Shown here one piece after another: positions 1 to 11,761 of a stretch of DNA of 64,000 nucleotides. The stretch covers positions 39,974,918 through 40,038,917 of the forward strand of contig CM070730.1 in NCBI GenBank assembly GCA_036346275.1, in the 5' to 3' direction. Made by a program: the position numbers and the translations under genes. The notes beneath the pieces were generated by a model. It saw only the letters and a program-made list of their open reading frames with translations. It had not been told where the DNA came from and did no database searches. Position 1 is the stretch's first letter. The number at the start of each line of letters is the position of its first letter. The DNA comes from Otatea glauca. Taxonomy: Eukaryota > Streptophyta > Magnoliopsida > Poales > Poaceae.

Positions 1-410
1 AGTCATGGCTAAGAAGATAAGACTTGAGCCTCTCATACCATGCTTTGGGGGCCTGCTTGAGTCCATACAGAGCTTTGGAAAGCTTGTATACATGACTTGG
101 AAACTTAGGGTTCTCAAATCCTGGAGGTTGTTTGACATAAACCTCTTCCTCAATATAGCTATTGAGGAATGCACTCTTGACATCCATTTGATAGAGCTTG
201 AAGCCCCGGGACGTAGAGAATGCAAGCGGGATCCTAATAGCCTCTAGTCTAGCTACAGGAGCAAAGGTCTCCTCAAAGTCACCTGAGAAAAGCACTTTGC
301 AACTAACCTAGCCTTGTTGCAAATGAAAACCCCATCCTCACTCTGCTTGTTTTTGAACACTCACTTAGTCCCAATGACATTATGATCATATGGACGTTCT
401 ACAAGCTGCT
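1..410 (-). pseudogene. Ty1/copia reverse transcriptase, N-terminal part (S1)
   Basis: On the minus strand this reads as the first part of the copia reverse transcriptase (RVT_2), the enzyme that copies element RNA to DNA. Visible motifs are KARLVAK, FAPVARLEAIR, YQMDVKSAFLN and EEEVYVKQPPGFENP, followed by SKALYGLKQAPKAWYERL. The first catalytic aspartate lies in QMDVKSAF. The YVDD motif and RNase H are beyond the left edge. A TGA replaces a conserved tryptophan codon near the N-terminal end (about 350), and there is a frame break around 290-300, so the protein is not continuous. The aligned part of S2 (36186 onward) is closely similar. Confidence 0.85.
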
Positions 411-1604
411 AGACTTTGTTCTCTCAAAGTTTTCAAGTTCCTCATGCATAGCATTAGTCCAAGACTCGTCAGATAATGCATGAGTCATATCCTTTGGCTC
501 AAATGAGGCAACAAAAGCAGAGTGAAGGCAGAAACTGGACAAACCAAATTTTGAGCGAGTGACCCACTCAAACAGATCGCCGATGATCCGGTCAAGTGGA
601 TGAGAATGCTGAATATGACGGGGAGGTCCAGAAGTAGAAGTGGCCTCTACCTCATGCACAGAAGAGGTAGGAGCAGAGCCACTAGCTGCAGGAGAGTCAG
701 AAGGCAAGGGCTGGCCTTCCTGAGGTGCAGAAATAGAAATAGGTGTCACCTCAGGTATAGAGGGGACTGGATCAGGTGTAACACCATCATCTCCATCATC
801 CTCATCCTCTACAAAAAATGGTCACGGAGGTGGAAGAAGAGCCTGAAATGTCAAGTCTTCCTCCTGGACTAGCCTCATCAAAGGTCACCTCACAGGTCTC
901 TATGATCCTATGCGCATCGCAACTCTAGACCCTATAGCTACGAAAAGAAGTCAAATAACCCAGAAAGATACCATCAGAAGAACGAGACTCAAACTTATCT
1001 AGGTTACTAGACTTCAAAATAAAACACTTGCAACCAAACACACGAAAATGAGAAACACTGCGCTTTCGCCCATTCCTCAACTCGTAAGAAGTGCGGTGCA
1101 AATGCACTCTCAAGAATACACGATTAGAAACATAGCAAGCAGTAGCTATAGCCTCAGCCCAAAACTTCCTAGGAGTGATGTACTCGTCTAGCATCGTCCT
1201 GGCCATCTCTACCAGGGTCCTGTTCTTCCTTTCCACTATGCCATTTTGCTGAGGGACGTAGGGAGAGGAGAATTGATGCTCTAAACCAGACTCCACACAG
1301 AAACTCTCAAAATAGGAGTTCTTGAACTCCGTGCTATTGTCACTTCGTATAGCTCGTAGGGCACTAGGGAGCTCAAAAGACAACCTATGAACCAAACCCC
1401 TAAAATGGGTAAAAGTCTCATCCTTCGAGGAAATGAAAAACACCCAAGTACCTTGAAAAATCGTCAACAATGACAAGAACATACCACTTCCCACCCACTG
1501 ACTGCACTCTAGCTGGACCAACAGTGTCCATATGTAAAAGCTGTCCTGGTGCATTAGTCATCACAACAGTGACTGGGGGATGAGAAGCAGCAACCATCTT
1601 GCCA
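399..1604 (-). pseudogene. Ty1/copia integrase core and integrase-RT linker (S1)
   Basis: The open part at 925-1554 encodes the copia integrase core, which inserts the cDNA into the genome. It contains WVFFISSKDETF, AIRSDNSTEFKN with the second catalytic aspartate, and VPQQNGIVERKNRTLVEMA with the catalytic glutamate, then RVFGCKCFILK and DGIFLGY of the C-terminal part. The strand around the first aspartate is out of frame. A second frame at 399-749 holds the serine/proline-rich linker and the start of the RT region (FEPKDMTHALSDESWTNAMHEEL). A frame break between about 750 and 925 separates them. The piece lies directly downstream of the protease region on the minus strand, as expected for copia pol. 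Confidence 0.85.
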
Positions 1605-1606
1605 TG

Positions 1607-2230
1607 TTAGCAAGGAGAGCAAACTAAGTCTTTGACCAATTTGAGTTTGGGCAAACCACGAATGAGATCATAGCCGCTGACTCGGGTCAAATGATCAAAT
1701 CCAATGTGACCAAGTCTCCTATGCCAAAAGGAGAGATCACGGGACTCTGAAGCAATCAAACAACGGAGGGAGTCTCCAAAAGAAGCAGAAAAATCAGCAC
1801 GAAAGACTCTCCCAAATCTAGAAATCCCGCAAACTAACCCTCCTAAAGAATCGAGGATTCTACAAGCGCTACTGTTGAAGCTTACCTCGAAATAGTCATC
1901 GATAAGTTGAGAAACAGAAAGCAAATTATACTGCAGCTTACTTACTAAGGCAAAATCTTTAAGAATGAAATTATGATTAATGCAAATGGTCCCCTTAGCA
2001 ATGACTCTACCTGATGAAGCATCCCCGAAAGTGATCATCTCATCACCGGGGGCTCGGACAAGGGAAGAGAACCAACGAGAATCTCCGGTCATATGACGAG
2101 AACAACCGGAGTCGACAATCCAAACATCTCCCTTTCCAATCCGACGAACCTGATCAAGACATAAGAGAGAAAGATGACTCAGTACTGGGATAGAGTGAAG
2201 ACTTGGGAACCCAATACTGAACCACACGAC
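1607..2230 (-). pseudogene. Retropepsin and GAG-pre-integrase zinc domain (S1)
   Basis: This 206-codon open stretch begins with the aspartic protease that matures the polyprotein. Its active site is intact as WIVDSGCSRHMTGD. It continues through LQYNLLSVSQLIDD into the pre-integrase HHCC zinc domain, seen as FWHRRLGHIGFDHL and then LVCSPC. A stop codon directly after CSPC at about 1605 separates it from the integrase core. Upstream the frame is lost towards the gag knuckle at about 2650-2700. The catalytic aspartate-serine-glycine is retained, which is unusual in this window, but the protein cannot be made as part of a full polyprotein. Confidence 0.85.
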
Positions 2231-2239
2231 GCCTCAGAG

Positions 2240-4940
2240 TACTAGCCACAGAAGAAGACTGGAATCGAGTGTCTCTCTGATGTTTAACCCTAACAAGATC
2301 TGTAGCAACTCTAGTAGATGATCTAGGAGCTGAAACTGGGTTAGCCCGCCGTGATGCAAAGGCTGCACCACCCGAGTGAGGCTGCCTAAAACTCCTACTA
2401 GAAACACCTCACGCCGCTGATATCTATCTCGAGGAGAAAAATGAGGAATATCAAGAGGACGACTGAAAGACTGGCCACGAGCAGCTCCAGGACTAAAACT
2501 CGAAGAAACAACATGAAACCAAGTCCTGAACGCTGCCCAAAAGCAAGTGACTCTCTAACCTGTCTAGAAGCAGTGCGTGCCTTAGGAGCACTCAAGGTCT
2601 GGGGATAACTATGAATACCTCTAAGAGCAACGACACGCTCACGCCGAGTGATCTTGGTGTGCCTGAAGCAGAAATATACTAGGTGACCATCCTTTTTACA
2701 GAAGGTGCATGTGTACTTCGCTTTGCTAGAGGCAGAAGCAACAGGAGAAACACCTTTCTGGTCAGAAGTCTCATGGACAACACTAGCAGACCTAAACATA
2801 GTGGTACTCACTCTGGGAGCTACCACAATCTCACCACTCTTGGAGCCGCACACAATGGTGGGAGGATGCGCCCGAGCGTGCTCCAAGTAGTCAAATCCTA
2901 AACCCTGATTAAATCTGCTAATTTTGGATTGGTCTAGAATGAGATTGAGCTTCTTCTTGTCTCCTACAAACTTCTCGAGAGTGCTCATGACATACTCACA
3001 ATCTCGGAAGAATGAGGCACACGAAGAACAGGGAAGAGAGGAAGAAGAAGAACCAGAAAGAGAAGCTCTCTTAGCACGTGCATTTTTCTCCCTTAGCACG
3101 GCTACCTCAATCTTGAGGGCCTCACAAGAAACGCAAGATGCATTTCTAATCCTATGGGCTTGGTCTTCTAATTTCTTCCTAAGTTCGACTTGGATTTTAT
3201 CCAAGTCCCCCTCAATCACATTACATCGCAAGCAACTTTCTTGTGACTTAGCTAGTAAGTCCTTAGCAAGATTAGCACACTTGATATTTAAAGATTCATT
3301 GTCAAGTTTTAGTTGCCTATAACCCTCACATGAGCTGACTTGCTCCTTAGAACTATGTGTTTCAAGTTCATCGTTTTTAGAAGAAAGCTTCCTAAGTTGA
3401 TCGCTCATGGCATCAATTTCAGCAAGCAATTTAGGGCAATTAGAGCATGATGGAGTAGAGTGAGCATGAAGAAAACTAGCATATAGTGGAATAGCATTAA
3501 TAGAATCATCGCTAGCATTCTTCAACCTAAGACTATCTAATTCAAACAACACACTATCATGCATAGTCTTTAGGTTCTCCAACTCCACAAGAAGAGCATC
3601 ACACAAAGAACAATCATAAGTGACTCGAGAGCGAGAAGATCTAAGAGAAGCTAACTCCCGAGTCAAGGTACCTACTTCCTTCTCTAACTCCATACACCTA
3701 GCTATAGCTCTAGCATAAAATTTTCCTAATTTTCAGAAAGCTTCATTGAGCTGGTCACAGGAGGGTACCTCTTCCGAGTCGCTGTAGAGCTCGGATTCCC
3801 TGATGCCGTTGGCGTTGGCCATGAAGCACATGACGGAGAAGTCGTCGTCGCTCTTCTTCTCTTGCAGTTCATCCTCGCCCTCATCGCTCCATGTCTCCGT
3901 GCCGGAGAGGTTGATGTCGTTGAGCGCGGCGAGGACGCGGTGAAAGAGCTTCTTGTTCTTGGAGAAGTTGAGGTACATCTTCTCACGCACCGGCTCGCAA
4001 ACTGGAGGTTTTTGTTGCGGTTTTTGTCGAAGTAGTCGTTCTTTGCCGAACCGCCGACGTTGTTCTTTGCCTTCTCCAGTTTGGGGCAATTTGCCCGAAT
4101 GTGGTTGGGGCCACCACACTTGAAGCATGTCATCATGCCACCTCTCTTCCTCTCTCTCACCCTCTTGTATGCATGTGAAAATTTGCGAGCAAGAAGAGCA
4201 AGCTCATTTTCTGGAAATTTTTCCAGTTGGTCGTCGCTTAGCTCACAAAGGGCGGAAAGAGAGAAACCAGCAGAAAGATCAAAGGAAGATCCAGTGGGAT
4301 CAGTGACCAAGGCCATCGACTGAGATTTCGTCTTGCGAGAGACGACGTCAATCTCATGAGTCTTGAGACGGGAGTAAAGCCCAGCAAGAGTCAAGGTCGA
4401 CAAGTCGGTAGTGTCCTTGATGGTGGTCACTTTCATTTCCCAAACTCGAAGATCGAGTGCGGTCAAGAAATATCGAGCATTATTCGAGTCAGGGTATATG
4501 CAACCGACTGCTCGGAGGTTGCTCAAAATCTTCGTAAACCGACCAAAGCACTTGTCAAGACTCTCACCAGCATGTTGTCCAAATTTGTTGAACTCATGCT
4601 TGAATTGATCCTGTCTAACTGTCTTGATTTGGGTAGTGCCCTCATGGTAAGCATCGAGGGTCACCCAAAACTGGTGAGCAGAACGAAGGTGAGAGATCCT
4701 ATCATACTCACAGCGGCTAAGACCCTGTATGAGGATATTTCTTGCTTTAGCGTTTGCCTCAACGTCAGCCATATTGCCGGCCGTGACGTTTTCATCAGCA
4801 GGAACCACATACGGGAGTTTCACCTTCTGCCATATTAGGAAGCCCTGTGCAATGATGTATGACTACATTCGAGACTTCCAAAAAGGAAAATCAACTTCAG
4901 AGAAAATAGGATGCTTGGTGGAATACTTGTCCATCGCCAT
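2240..4940 (-). pseudogene. Sirevirus-like gag with two CCHC knuckles (S1)
   Basis: The start is placed at the ATG at 4938-4940, because translation from there gives MDKYSTKHPIFSEVDFPFW, the typical Sirevirus gag start, 45 bases downstream of the primer site. A TAG occurs about 26 codons in (near 4862). The N-terminal domain (ARNILIQGL, YHEGTTQIKTVRQDQFKHEF, GESLDKCFGRFTKILSNLRA) leads to the first knuckle CFKCGGPNHIRANC at about 4090-4130. A frame change near 3990 joins an acidic segment and then a long lysine/leucine-rich coiled-coil-like region (2398-3693). A second knuckle, CTFCKKDGHLVYFC, lies near 2660-2710. Gag forms the particle and the knuckles bind RNA. It is broken by at least one nonsense codon and two frameshifts. 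Confidence 0.8.
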
Positions 4941-4981
4941 GGCTCTCTAGACCGGTCAAGATCTCTGAAAGAGCAGAACCG

Positions 4982-4993
4982 ACTCTGATACCA
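4982..4993 (-). other. Primer binding site of S1
   Basis: The minus strand reads TGGTATCAGAGT two bases inside the LTR edge. This matches the tRNA-Met primer site used by most plant copia elements and fixes the minus orientation of S1. Confidence 0.85.
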
Positions 4994-6060
4994 ATTGAAA
5001 GATCGAAAAGGAGATCAGGGGGTGGTGTGAATGATCCCAAATAAAATTTTCCCCCACTCAAAGTACTCCAAACAATCTCGCAATAAAAATCTGAAACACC
5101 CAAATATTTTCGTTCAAACTGGTGCTTCTCAGATTCGCACACCCTCCAAAACCCGAACAATAAGACAACTATGTGTACCCCTAGCTTACATGGTTGAAAA
5201 CCATGAACCATGTTTGGGATGTTTTAATCACAATCCTGGTTATCAAGTGTCCAAACAGAAAGAAATCAATTCAAAGACTTCTTTTCTAAAAGAGATAGAG
5301 CTAAAAACAACAAAGTCTCTTTTTAGAAAAGTAAAAGCAAATTTTCCAAGAATTATGCTCAATTGGAGCAGGTGGTTGGTGAGTTTCTGTTGCTCTAAAA
5401 TTTTTAGGAATTTTTTTCTTGTGAGCAGTTGAGTCATGAAATAGTCCACCAAAAATCACGTTAAAAAGCTTTGTATAATAGATATAAAAAATCAAGTATT
5501 ACAGACAGTCAGGAACTTCGACCAGAAAGTTTGAGGATCGGTTTTCACTTCATAGCGCTCAAACGGTGCAACCAGTGGACTCAATTTTTTTTCTAGAGAT
5601 GGATATATGAGTCACGCACCTTCTCCAATAAGAATCACTCAAAAAGGATTTTTATAGAGTTTTCTAAATATCAAAGACTAACTGCTGCGCCAAGAACAAG
5701 TTCTGGACAGAATAACAACTTGACAGAAAACTTGATCTTTAGTCTATCCTAGGGTGCAAGAGAAGTGTAAAACCATATAAACACCCTCAAGATATCTTAG
5801 AAGAACAGCATTTAGAAGGAGGGGAGGCAAATCCAAATTGCGAGAATGTAAATTGTGAGAATGTAAATGCGAGAAAGTAAATGCTGAATTTAAATTGCAT
5901 AAAGTAAAGACATAATGTAAATGCGTAATCTAAATTCACAATAAGGTAAAGAAAATTTTTGTATTGTCAGGATGGAAGGTTTACAAAGCCTCACTTGATG
6001 TGGGCAAAGCTCGAAGGAGCAACTCAAACCTTTAAGGGGGGAAGGCTACCCCTCTACCCC

Positions 6061-6068
6061 TATTTATA
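6061..6068 (-). promoter_or_regulatory. TATA box in the S1 LTR
   Basis: The minus strand reads TATAAATAGGGGTAG. The same box at the equivalent place is conserved in both solo LTRs (42013-42020 on plus, 45823-45830 on minus), which supports it as the element promoter. Confidence 0.7.
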
Positions 6069-6539
6069 CAACTCTTGGACCACCTACCACCCTTGGAAGA
6101 GCCTCTAAACCCTAGAGCATCTATCAAGAGCTAGGATTAACCCACTCAACTAGGCATGCAAGGGCTAACCCAAAACCCACAAACATAATGAGTTTTCTTG
6201 CACGGTTCTCAAAGCACACTAACTAGACCCGCTAACCTATCAACTAGACCAAGATCCAATGGTCCTCATTGATCCACGTGGCGCCTTGCTAGCATCGCAT
6301 CCGTTCCTTGTCTTCATAGCTTGCCACGACTCCATATCCGATCATCTTCCGACGATCACCAACCGTCTGGACCTTTGACGCTCCTCGCCTAGTCCCGGTC
6401 ATCCTTCGCCTCACCATGATCTAGCATCATCGACCTGCAACCATCAAAAACAAGGAAACTCCTCACATAGCAATGCCCACAAAAATATGCGAGAAATTCA
6501 TCAAAGTCCACACTTTCAAATTCATCTTTGTTCGTTCTA

Positions 6540-6840
6540 GCCGGTGCCACCGCCCTCAGGCCGGTAGGAACGCCCATGGTTGACCGGTGCTACCGCACTC
6601 ATGCCGGTAGCACCGCACTGCACAAATACCAAAGAACACCCCTCTGTGGAATTTTCACACTGCTCCAAAGTCCGGTGCTACCGCTCACCTCGTAGCACTG
6701 GGCTTCCATGGTCGGTAGCACCGCCCGGCCAAAAACCCAAAATAATGCCCTCTCTGGAAATATCGCACCGGCCATTTGGTCCAGTGCTACCGCTCGCCTG
6801 GTGGCACCACGCTACCATGGCCGGTAGCACCAGGAAAATA
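6540..6840. repeat. Imperfect tandem repeats with ccggtgctaccg/cggtagcaccg arms
   Basis: About three units of roughly 100 bp each contain a forward ccggtgctaccg-like arm and an inverted cggtagcacc arm, for example near 6582-6625, 6671-6725 and 6781-6832. The block is in the S1 LTR. A shorter, differently arranged version lies in the solo LTR at about 41395-41545, and it is nearly absent from the solo LTR at 44796-46441. Confidence 0.75.
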
Positions 6841-6965
6841 GAGAAGACCACAAATTGCTTCCATTTGAAAATCCATTTCAAATCAAACTCAAACAAGAGC
6901 AACCCAAGCTCAAATTTGGTCAAATACACATCACAAATCTGGGTAGACCTCCACATGGTCCTTCA

Positions 6966-7843
6966 CTTTGAAAGTTCCCGAATGAAATGGGATGATATCA
7001 GTATGGATTTCATCACTGGTCTACCTAGGACCAGAAAAGGACATGACTCTATATGGGTGATCGTAGATCGATTAACTAAAGTGGCCCACTTTATACCTAT
7101 CAAGACCACTCATCCTGGAGATAAGCTTGCCGAGCTATATTTGGAAAATATTGTCCGTTTGCATGGTGTCCCAAAGACCGTTGTCTCTGATCGAGGATCC
7201 CAGTTTACATCTAATTTATGGGAAAGTTTGCATGGTCTTCTAGGGACAAAGCTAAATTTCAGTACAACTTACCTTCCTCAGATAGACGAAAAAACAGAAA
7301 GAACTAATCAAATCTTGGAAGACATGTTGAGAGCTTGTGTACTGTTTTATAGTGCTAACTGGGAAAAGAGTTTGGCATTCGCTGAATTCTCATATAATAA
7401 CAGTTTCCAAGCCAGTGTCCAAATATCGCCTTTTGAAGTACTTTATGGAAGAAAGTGCAGAACACCTCTCTTTTGGTCTGAAGTAGGTGGAAGAAAGTTT
7501 TTTGGACCAAATCTCATCCAAGAAGCCCAAGAGCAAGTGGATATGATCAGAAGTCAATTAAAAGAGGCCCAATCTCGACAAAAGAGTTACACCGACAATC
7601 GTCGACGTGAACTCAGCTTTGAAGTCGGTGATCATGTTTATTTAATAGTCTCACCACTCCGCGGAGTTCGTCATTTTCAAGTCCGTGGAAAGCTAGCTCC
7701 TCGATACATTGGTCCATATCGAATTCTTGAGAAAATGGGAGAGATGGCTTACAAGTTGCAACTGCCACCCCAATTATCTGAAGTGCATGATGTTTTCCAT
7801 GTGTCCCAACTTAAAAAGTGCCTTCGTGTTCCTATTGAACTCA
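6966..7843 (+). pseudogene. Gypsy A integrase core and C-terminal domain
   Basis: A long open frame encodes the Ty3/gypsy integrase. It shows the DDE core with D in SMDFITGLPRTRKGHDS, D in VVSDRGSQFTSN and E in KTERTNQILEDML, then YNNSFQASVQISPFEVLYGR. The C-terminal part has RRRELSFEVGDHVYL, GKLAPRYIGPYRI and the end signature VHDVFHVSQLKKCL. One base is missing close to the start, where the code next to the S1 edge changes frame. Gypsy B inserted shortly after VHDVFHVSQLKKCLRVPIEL. The glycine/glutamine usually found before TERVNQ is altered (PQIDEKTER), so activity is doubtful even without the breaks. Confidence 0.9.
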
Positions 7844-10800
7844 TATCGGGACCCAAATCTGCAAATCCGGACCCTCTGTGTATTCTGTTCTAGTCCAGGA
7901 TCACGCTAGCACACACAGTCTTACAGGGTTGCACATCACAGACATTCACAGCGATATAAGAATAAAAAGTGCAAACATTTATATAAACTGAGTTGTTCGA
8001 CCTTATGGTCTCCTTACATAAAATCAGCCGCGCAGGGCTTACATTATTCAGAGTAAAAGAAATAGCAGCGGAATAAAATAAATGTCGTGGAAGCCTTCAT
8101 CTTGCCACAGGCAACCGACTGGGCTTGCCCCCTAATTGTCCGAATCCTCATTGTACTCCTCCTCCCACGCTGGTGTAGACTCCTCCACTGATGTTGGGGT
8201 TGATAAGCAAGGAGGGGTGAGTACACAAGGCACTCAACAAGTAATGCACAGAATGCAGCGCTATTACTATAGGCCAAGCTTATTCCAATGGATTGGCTTA
8301 ATTGGTTCTTTTTGCTTCAAACAACATTTTTAAAGCGGTATCTTATTTAGATTAAAGAAGTGAAACAGTTATAATAATACTAATTTCTTCAAATGGTTTT
8401 TCTTCAAAGATTCTCGGCACACGACCTTAAGAGTTCATTTTTAACACTGGCACACATCCACCCTTTCCACATTTTGTTTTTGAAGATCTACCCCTTGACT
8501 GTAATCCCCGAGCAATGTCCAATACCGCGGACACAGTTATTCGAATAGATTTGACAATCTGCAGAGGTTGTACACTTTACCCACAAGATACAGCCATTCA
8601 CCACACAGGTGATCGTCTGTAACAAAGCCTTTCAGTAACCTCTACCTTAACCAAAGAACCTCTCCGGTATTGTCTTCACTATCACTTCCCTCACACAGAG
8701 CCGAAGTATAGGACAGGCCAATCACCATTGGATGGGCACCAAGCCGTAGCACAGGTACGCTCCCCCGTACAGATACACCCCTGTGTACTGTCACCCTGAG
8801 GTATCAGAGGAAAGATAAAAGAACCCTAATCAACTAGATCCTTCCTATACCAAACATGTGGTTGTACGGGTGACTCAGATCAAAGGCTTGCAAGGTGAAG
8901 TCCTTAACTGACCAAGGCAAGACTTCCAACACTCAACAGTGGCACACAGCCCAATGTGGCACACAGACTCACATCACTCGTCAAACCATTGCCACACAGG
9001 CCCACCTGGCACACAGCTTCTTGCCACTTGCCCCAGTCTAAATCATTTCCCACCCAGTTGATTATCGTGCAACACATGCCAGCAATAACTCAACATCGAT
9101 ACAGAACCACACAGGTCTCTGTACCTCAATCTCATCATGTGGCATCATCTCACCACTTTCAAAATACATTCAATATTTCTTTAATCAATATTGTAGCATT
9201 TTTCCCGAAAGATCATTCATGATTCGTTGCAAGGCTAAGCATCTACTCACGGTCCAGCCTCCCGTGTTGGCACAATATTAACATCCAACTAATACAATCA
9301 AACTTAGGGTGACAAAGATTTCAGGGCATACAGATAATACTTTCATGGTGACAATAACAATATGGGTTGATTAGCTACATTACCCAATTTAATTTAAATT
9401 CACTTTAAATAAATTAGCATGCATAATTTCAAAGCACAAATTACAATTTAAAATCTGGGATCAAAATGATCAAAGCATCACTTGACTTCAAAGAGTTGCT
9501 GGTCGTGTTCCGAAACTTGGTCTTGAGCGACGAACTCTTCCTCGAAACCTTCCGGCAAATTTGCGTCTACGCGTACAAACAATATATGCAATAAATAACT
9601 AATACAGAAGAATAAATGACCTCAAAAATTCAAATAAAATTCACCATTAAAGAGATCACAATTTTATGAATTTTTAGAAATTTGAATCGCCCAAATTAGA
9701 GTTAAAATGCAAAAGTTATAACCATTTGAAGTTTGAATAAATCTGAAAATATGGAAATTAGAAGATTCGATTTTTCTGAATTATCTTTATACTGAAAAAT
9801 CGCATTTATGACGTCAGCATTGCAACATGATGACGTCAGCACAGAAAAGGATTTCGGTCAAAATATTTTTCTGGAGAAATGACGTCAGCATGACGTTATC
9901 TGACACGTGGCACTCTCTGGTGCTGCCACGTCGCTCTGGTCCACGGCTCCACTCTGGTCCACGGTGGACTCGGTCCATGAAAGAGAGCACCTGGCCCCAC
10001 CAGATGACGTCAGCACTGACGTCACCGCTGACGTCAGCCGACTACCTCGAGATTCGTGCACGAACATGTGACACTATCTTGGCGATCGCTCAACCTACGG
10101 CCAGATCTTAGCCACACGGCGAAATCGTGGCCGACAAAGGATTCAACGGCCAGATCTCACGCGCACGTTCGGCTCGGTGGGGCCTCGATTTCTCCACGCA
10201 TGTGATGGTGCACTCGAATCCAACGGTCAGGTCCCACGCACGCCTGGCGACGCCTCGGCTACTCAGCGACATGTGGCGCAATCGCGACGGTGCACCCGAA
10301 ATCGACGGCTGGATCTGGTCTTCGCCCCAGTCAAAACACCCACGCGTCAGCACGCGATTTGGTGAGGGTACGACGCCATCACCGCCGCACGTTCAAATCT
10401 GAACTCAATCGTTCAGATCCGATGCAACAGCGCAGGTTACCGGAGCGGTTTGCTTTTCATCTTAACTACGCGGTGCAATCTCACGCGTACACTAACGATC
10501 CAATGGCTGAGATCTACTAAAAGACCTAATATCCAGATCTAATCTATGCCGCACATCACAGATCTAACGGTTACGATCTAATCCAAACTTAAATAGAGAA
10601 GGGCTACGTGGACGTACCGCAACTGTTGGATGGCGATCGAACGGTCGACAGAGCTCGCGAAGGTCGACGGCGGCAAGGAAGAAGAGGCTGTCGGAGCTCA
10701 GGAAGACGGCGCAGTCGACGGCGCTACGGTGGCTCTCTGGCGTGAATAAGTGATCCAAACGGCGCGGCTTCCTTTGGCGAACTCGGGACGGGGTCGGAGC

Positions 10801-11462
10801 ACGGCGGAACAGCTCGGACGATGGCATGAGGAAGCAAAAACTACGGCGGTGAGAGGAAGCAACTACGGTGAGCTCGCACGGGCGCTAGAGAAGGTCTCGG
10901 CGTGCGTGCAAGGAGTCTAAAAGGAGCTGCGGGAAGAGCTCTACACGGTGCAGCAACCGATACTTTAAAAGGAGCCTCGACGTGCGCGAAAACACCGATG
11001 AAACGAGTGGAAACGCTCGACGGTGTTAACTCCAGCGATTATGCCCGGTCGGACCGACGTGGCTCCAACACGGCCGTTCAAGCAGCGACGATCCGATGGC
11101 TCCTCGATCGCGCGACGGCTAGGGTTTCGACGAACTGGGCCGGGCTAAGCACAGTGCTGGGCTGGCCCAGTACTATTCTTTCGATTTTTAAAACATTTCT
11201 GATTAAAAATAAATCATATAAATAAACAAAGCCAAAATAAATAGCAAAAATACCTGGAAAAATCCACAAAAATTCTAGAAAATACTTTGAGACATTTGGA
11301 ACTCAAATAAAATATTTTCAATAAAACTTTACATAAACTTTTCCATTATTTAATTGATTTCAAGAAAGGCCATATTTGAATAAATACAAATAAATTCCCA
11401 AAAATTCTCAAAAATAAAAAATACTCCAAAATTTGAATTAGAGCAAATTTTAGGGTGTTACA
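7844..11462 (-). repeat. 3' LTR of gypsy B, 3619 bp
   Basis: On the minus strand it starts TGTAACACCC (right end at 11462) and ends in GGTCCCGATA at 7844, against GGTCCCGACA in gypsy C. Gypsy C carries related LTRs at 52312-55970 and 61531 onward. The interior has an AT-rich region near both ends and a GC-rich middle (about 9800-11150) with bZIP-type motifs. Open frames within it (for example 10902-11225) have no recognisable protein similarity and are not called as genes. Confidence 0.9.
9809..10036. promoter_or_regulatory. Cluster of six TGACGTCA sites with a G-box
   Basis: Perfect TGACGTCA palindromes occur at 9809, 9831, 9880, 10005, 10017 and 10029, with a half site TGACGTT at 9891 and an ACACGTGGCA G-box/ABRE-like core at 9903-9912. 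TGACGTCA is a known target of plant bZIP factors (TGA and CRE-like) and ACGTG cores are bound by G-box/ABRE bZIPs. The cluster lies in the U3-like part of the LTR as read on the minus strand. A regulatory role is inferred from motif density only. Confidence 0.5.
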
Positions 11463-11475
11463 AACCTCCCCCCTT
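11463..11475 (-). other. Polypurine tract of gypsy B
   Basis: The minus strand reads AAGGGGGGAGGTT directly before the LTR start TGTAACACCC. This is the plus-strand priming site for reverse transcription and fixes the orientation. Confidence 0.85.
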
Positions 11476-11757
11476 AACAGAATCTCATCCCCGAGATTTA
11501 GGGCTGTCTACAGAAATAGGTTAGGGAACTCCTTTTTCAGATCTTCTTCACGTTCCCAGGTTGCTTCACTTTCCGAGTGGTTGCTCCACTGGACTTGTTC
11601 CTCGTTTTTCTGTCCATCATATCTAGAATCTTCACCGGATGCTCTTTATAGGTTAAATCTTCTTGCAGCTCAATTGTTTCTAAAGGCGTTTGCTCCTCCG
11701 GTATTCGGAGACACTTTTTTAATTGCGACACATGGAATACATCATGCACTCCTGCCA
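11476..11757 (-). pseudogene. Gypsy B integrase end and chromodomain
   Basis: On the minus strand it reads VHDVFHVSQLKKCLRIPEEQ, then LTYKEHPVKILD and, after a 1-base frame change near 11600, VQWSNHSESEATWEREED with a KKEFPNLF-like end. The YKEHPVKILD to W-SNH-EATWE pattern is the divergent chromodomain of plant chromoviruses, which can guide integration to heterochromatin. It is the continuation of the pol frame at 20056-23019; the copia insertion separates the two. Confidence 0.8.
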
Positions 11758-11761
11758 AGGA

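Larger units (their letters stand above)
1..6965 (-). mobile_element. Sirevirus-like Ty1/copia element S1, 3' part off the window
   Basis: Reading leftward from 6965 the order is LTR, tRNA-Met primer site, gag with two zinc knuckles, protease, integrase and reverse transcriptase, which is the Ty1/copia order. The long gag with a coiled-coil-like middle and a second knuckle just before the protease is typical of plant Sireviruses (SIRE/Maximus lineage). RNase H and the 3' LTR lie beyond position 1. The right LTR edge at 6965 abuts a gypsy integrase frame, with ctttg at 6966-6970 as the expected right target duplication; its partner is outside the window. All coding parts carry frameshifts or stops, so this copy is not autonomous. 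The lineage name is inferred from gag architecture and is less certain than the Ty1/copia assignment. Confidence 0.85.
4996..6965 (-). repeat. 5' LTR of S1, 1970 bp
   Basis: The plus strand starts tgaaagatcg next to the primer site and ends atggtccttca where the gypsy A integrase frame resumes. Two solo LTRs of the same family occur at 41260-42872 and 44796-46441. This copy is about 330 bp longer, mainly because of extra ggtgctaccg/cggtagcacc repeats at about 6540-6840. The LTR carries the promoter (TATA at 6061-6068) and would supply RNA start and end sites. The purine-rich gag leader and this LTR are read leftward. Confidence 0.9.
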
